A stretch of 64,000 nucleotides of DNA from Metabacillus sediminilitoris (GTDB lineage Bacteria > Bacillota > Bacilli > Bacillales > Bacillaceae), in contig NZ_CP046266.1 in NCBI RefSeq assembly GCF_009720625.1, positions 4,631,501 to 4,695,500 on the forward strand. Direction: 5' to 3'. Below, in pieces: positions 63,032-64,000 of this stretch. A program made the position numbers and the translations under genes. Position 1 is the first letter of the stretch. Each line of letters begins with the position of its first letter. The notes beneath the pieces were generated by a model. The model made no database searches. It had not been told where the DNA came from and worked only from the letters and a program-made list of their open reading frames with translations.

Positions 63032-64000
63032 TTGAGACACCTTTTCTAATCATTTCTCCCCATCCCTTTTTACCAATTACCATTTCAACCATTCCTTCAA
63101 CACGCCATAAAACAGTTAATGGGCGATACCAAAATGTCTCAGTGAGTGAAATAAAAAATAAAATCGTCAAATGCTTTACCTTTGGATATCTTTCCATCGT
63201 CCATTCCTCTAATAAAACAGCTGCCATTGAGTAGATTGAACCGTAAATGAATGCAAGTATAAAAAATAAGAGCGCATATTCGATATAAATGCTTCCCGTA
63301 AAAATTGAGATAATCAAGATAATATAACCAATCAGTTCAATTAACGGTCCTAAGAATTCTATAAAAAAGAAATAAGGCATGGCAAACAAGCCAATTGATC
63401 CATATTTAGGATTAAACAACAATTTTTTATGCTTCCATAAACTATCAAATAGACCTCGATGCCATCTTTTCCTTTGCCTGCGGAGGAATTTAATGGATTC
63501 AGGTGCTTCCGTCCAACAAACCGGATCTGGTACATAAATTATTTTTTTATTTACTTTTTTCTCTTTTATTAATCTGTGTAGCCGAACAACCAGCTCCATG
63601 TCTTCTCCAACTGTATGGGCATAACCGCCTGCCTCAACAACCCACCTTTTCGAAAATACACCAAAAGCTCCTGAGACAATGAGGAGAAGATTATTTTTAC
63701 TTAACCCAACACGTCCTGTTAAAAAAGCACGTAAATATTCAATAACTTGCATGATAACAATTGGTTTATGTGATAGCCCTATACTGACAAGTTCGCCATT
63801 TTGGATGTCACATCCGTTTGCAATTCTAACGCTACCGCCAGATGCAATCACTTCATCATCTGACTCAATAATTGGTTTTAACACTTTTAAAAAAGCATTT
63901 CTTTCAATAATTGAATCACCATCGAGCGAACAAAAATAAGGATATTTCGAACAATTAATACCTGCATTTAATGCATCGGCTTTCCCGCCGTTTTCTTTAT
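63024..64000 (-). CDS. Processive family 2 glycosyltransferase, partial at window edge
   Basis: The last 324 codons of a gene whose 5' end lies beyond 64000. Visible are the GT2 motifs KENGGKADALNAGI, the DXD-like SLDGDS, GEDMEL (catalytic Asp region), and RRQRKRWHRG, the (Q/R)XXRW motif of processive synthases. Four helices follow towards the C-terminus (MPYFFFIEFLGPLIELIGYI). This layout matches cellulose, hyaluronan and poly-N-acetylglucosamine synthases (BcsA/IcaA-like). It overlaps the glycosidase-like gene by 8 bp, so synthase and hydrolase are coupled. The sugar made cannot be told from this part. Confidence 0.9.
   Translation of the reverse strand, partial: KENGGKADALNAGINCSKYPYFCSLDGDSIIERNAFLKVLKPIIESDDEVIASGGSVRIANGCDIQNGELVSIGLSHKPIVIMQVIEYLRAFLTGRVGLSKNNLLLIVSGAFGVFSKRWVVEAGGYAHTVGEDMELVVRLHRLIKEKKVNKKIIYVPDPVCWTEAPESIKFLRRQRKRWHRGLFDSLWKHKKLLFNPKYGSIGLFAMPYFFFIEFLGPLIELIGYIILIISIFTGSIYIEYALLFFILAFIYGSIYSMAAVLLEEWTMERYPKVKHLTILFFISLTETFWYRPLTVLWRVEGMVEMVIGKKGWGEMIRKGVSND

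Overview
The window comes from a low-GC, spore-forming member of the Bacillaceae. The evidence is strong AGGAGG-type ribosome binding sites with many GTG and TTG starts, a spore-coat transglutaminase (tgl), a Spo0E-like relic, a sigma-B-type promoter, CcpA cre sites, YesMN-type regulators and interspersed palindromic repeats of Bacillus style. No rRNA, tRNA, CRISPR array or prophage was seen. Most genes lie on the minus strand.

Layout. Positions 1-3.1 kb hold two YitT-type membrane proteins around a broken spo0E-like gene, then a PrmA-type methyltransferase. Positions 3.4-12.9 kb are a xylo-oligosaccharide-type locus: a YesM/YesN-like two-component system, a lipoprotein-dependent sugar ABC importer, a YesL-like protein, an aldo/keto reductase and a GH43 beta-xylosidase. 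Positions 12.9-19.2 kb hold a tandem hairpin repeat, a PrsA-like foldase, an OmpR-type two-component system, an RsbR paralogue behind a sigma-B-type promoter, and an amino acid permease.

Positions 19.9-40.8 kb form the most unusual region, a run of about 20 sugar-catabolic genes. At its head a GntR/HutC regulator is divergent from a D-psicose/D-tagatose 3-epimerase. Then come two FGGY kinases, a GatY-type class II aldolase, a GatD-type dehydrogenase, a PfkB kinase, an SDR and a HAD phosphatase (module A). A ribose-type ABC importer follows, with its own promoter region, two cre candidates and a copy of the sequence motif found at the epimerase promoter. The last part (module B) holds two more zinc-type dehydrogenases, NagB, a D-hydroxyacid dehydrogenase, a phosphotriesterase-family hydrolase, an AroE-like dehydrogenase, a cupin phosphoglucose isomerase and a KDPG-type aldolase. 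The likely role is uptake and breakdown of rare hexitols, ketohexoses or related sugars. The exact substrate cannot be read from sequence.

Positions 41.3-48.5 kb hold a nitronate monooxygenase and a C4-dicarboxylate system (dctP, dctB, dctS, dctR) interrupted by a patatin-like lipase. Positions 48.7-56.5 kb hold a cold-shock protein, a decayed monooxygenase, a MarR/MMPL efflux pair, a metallo-beta-lactamase-fold hydrolase, tgl, a small membrane protein and a YjbQ protein. Positions 56.5-64 kb hold a hybrid sensor kinase, a CheY-like regulator, a large extracellular glycosidase-like protein and a processive family 2 glycosyltransferase cut by the window edge. Together these look like a regulated exopolysaccharide locus.
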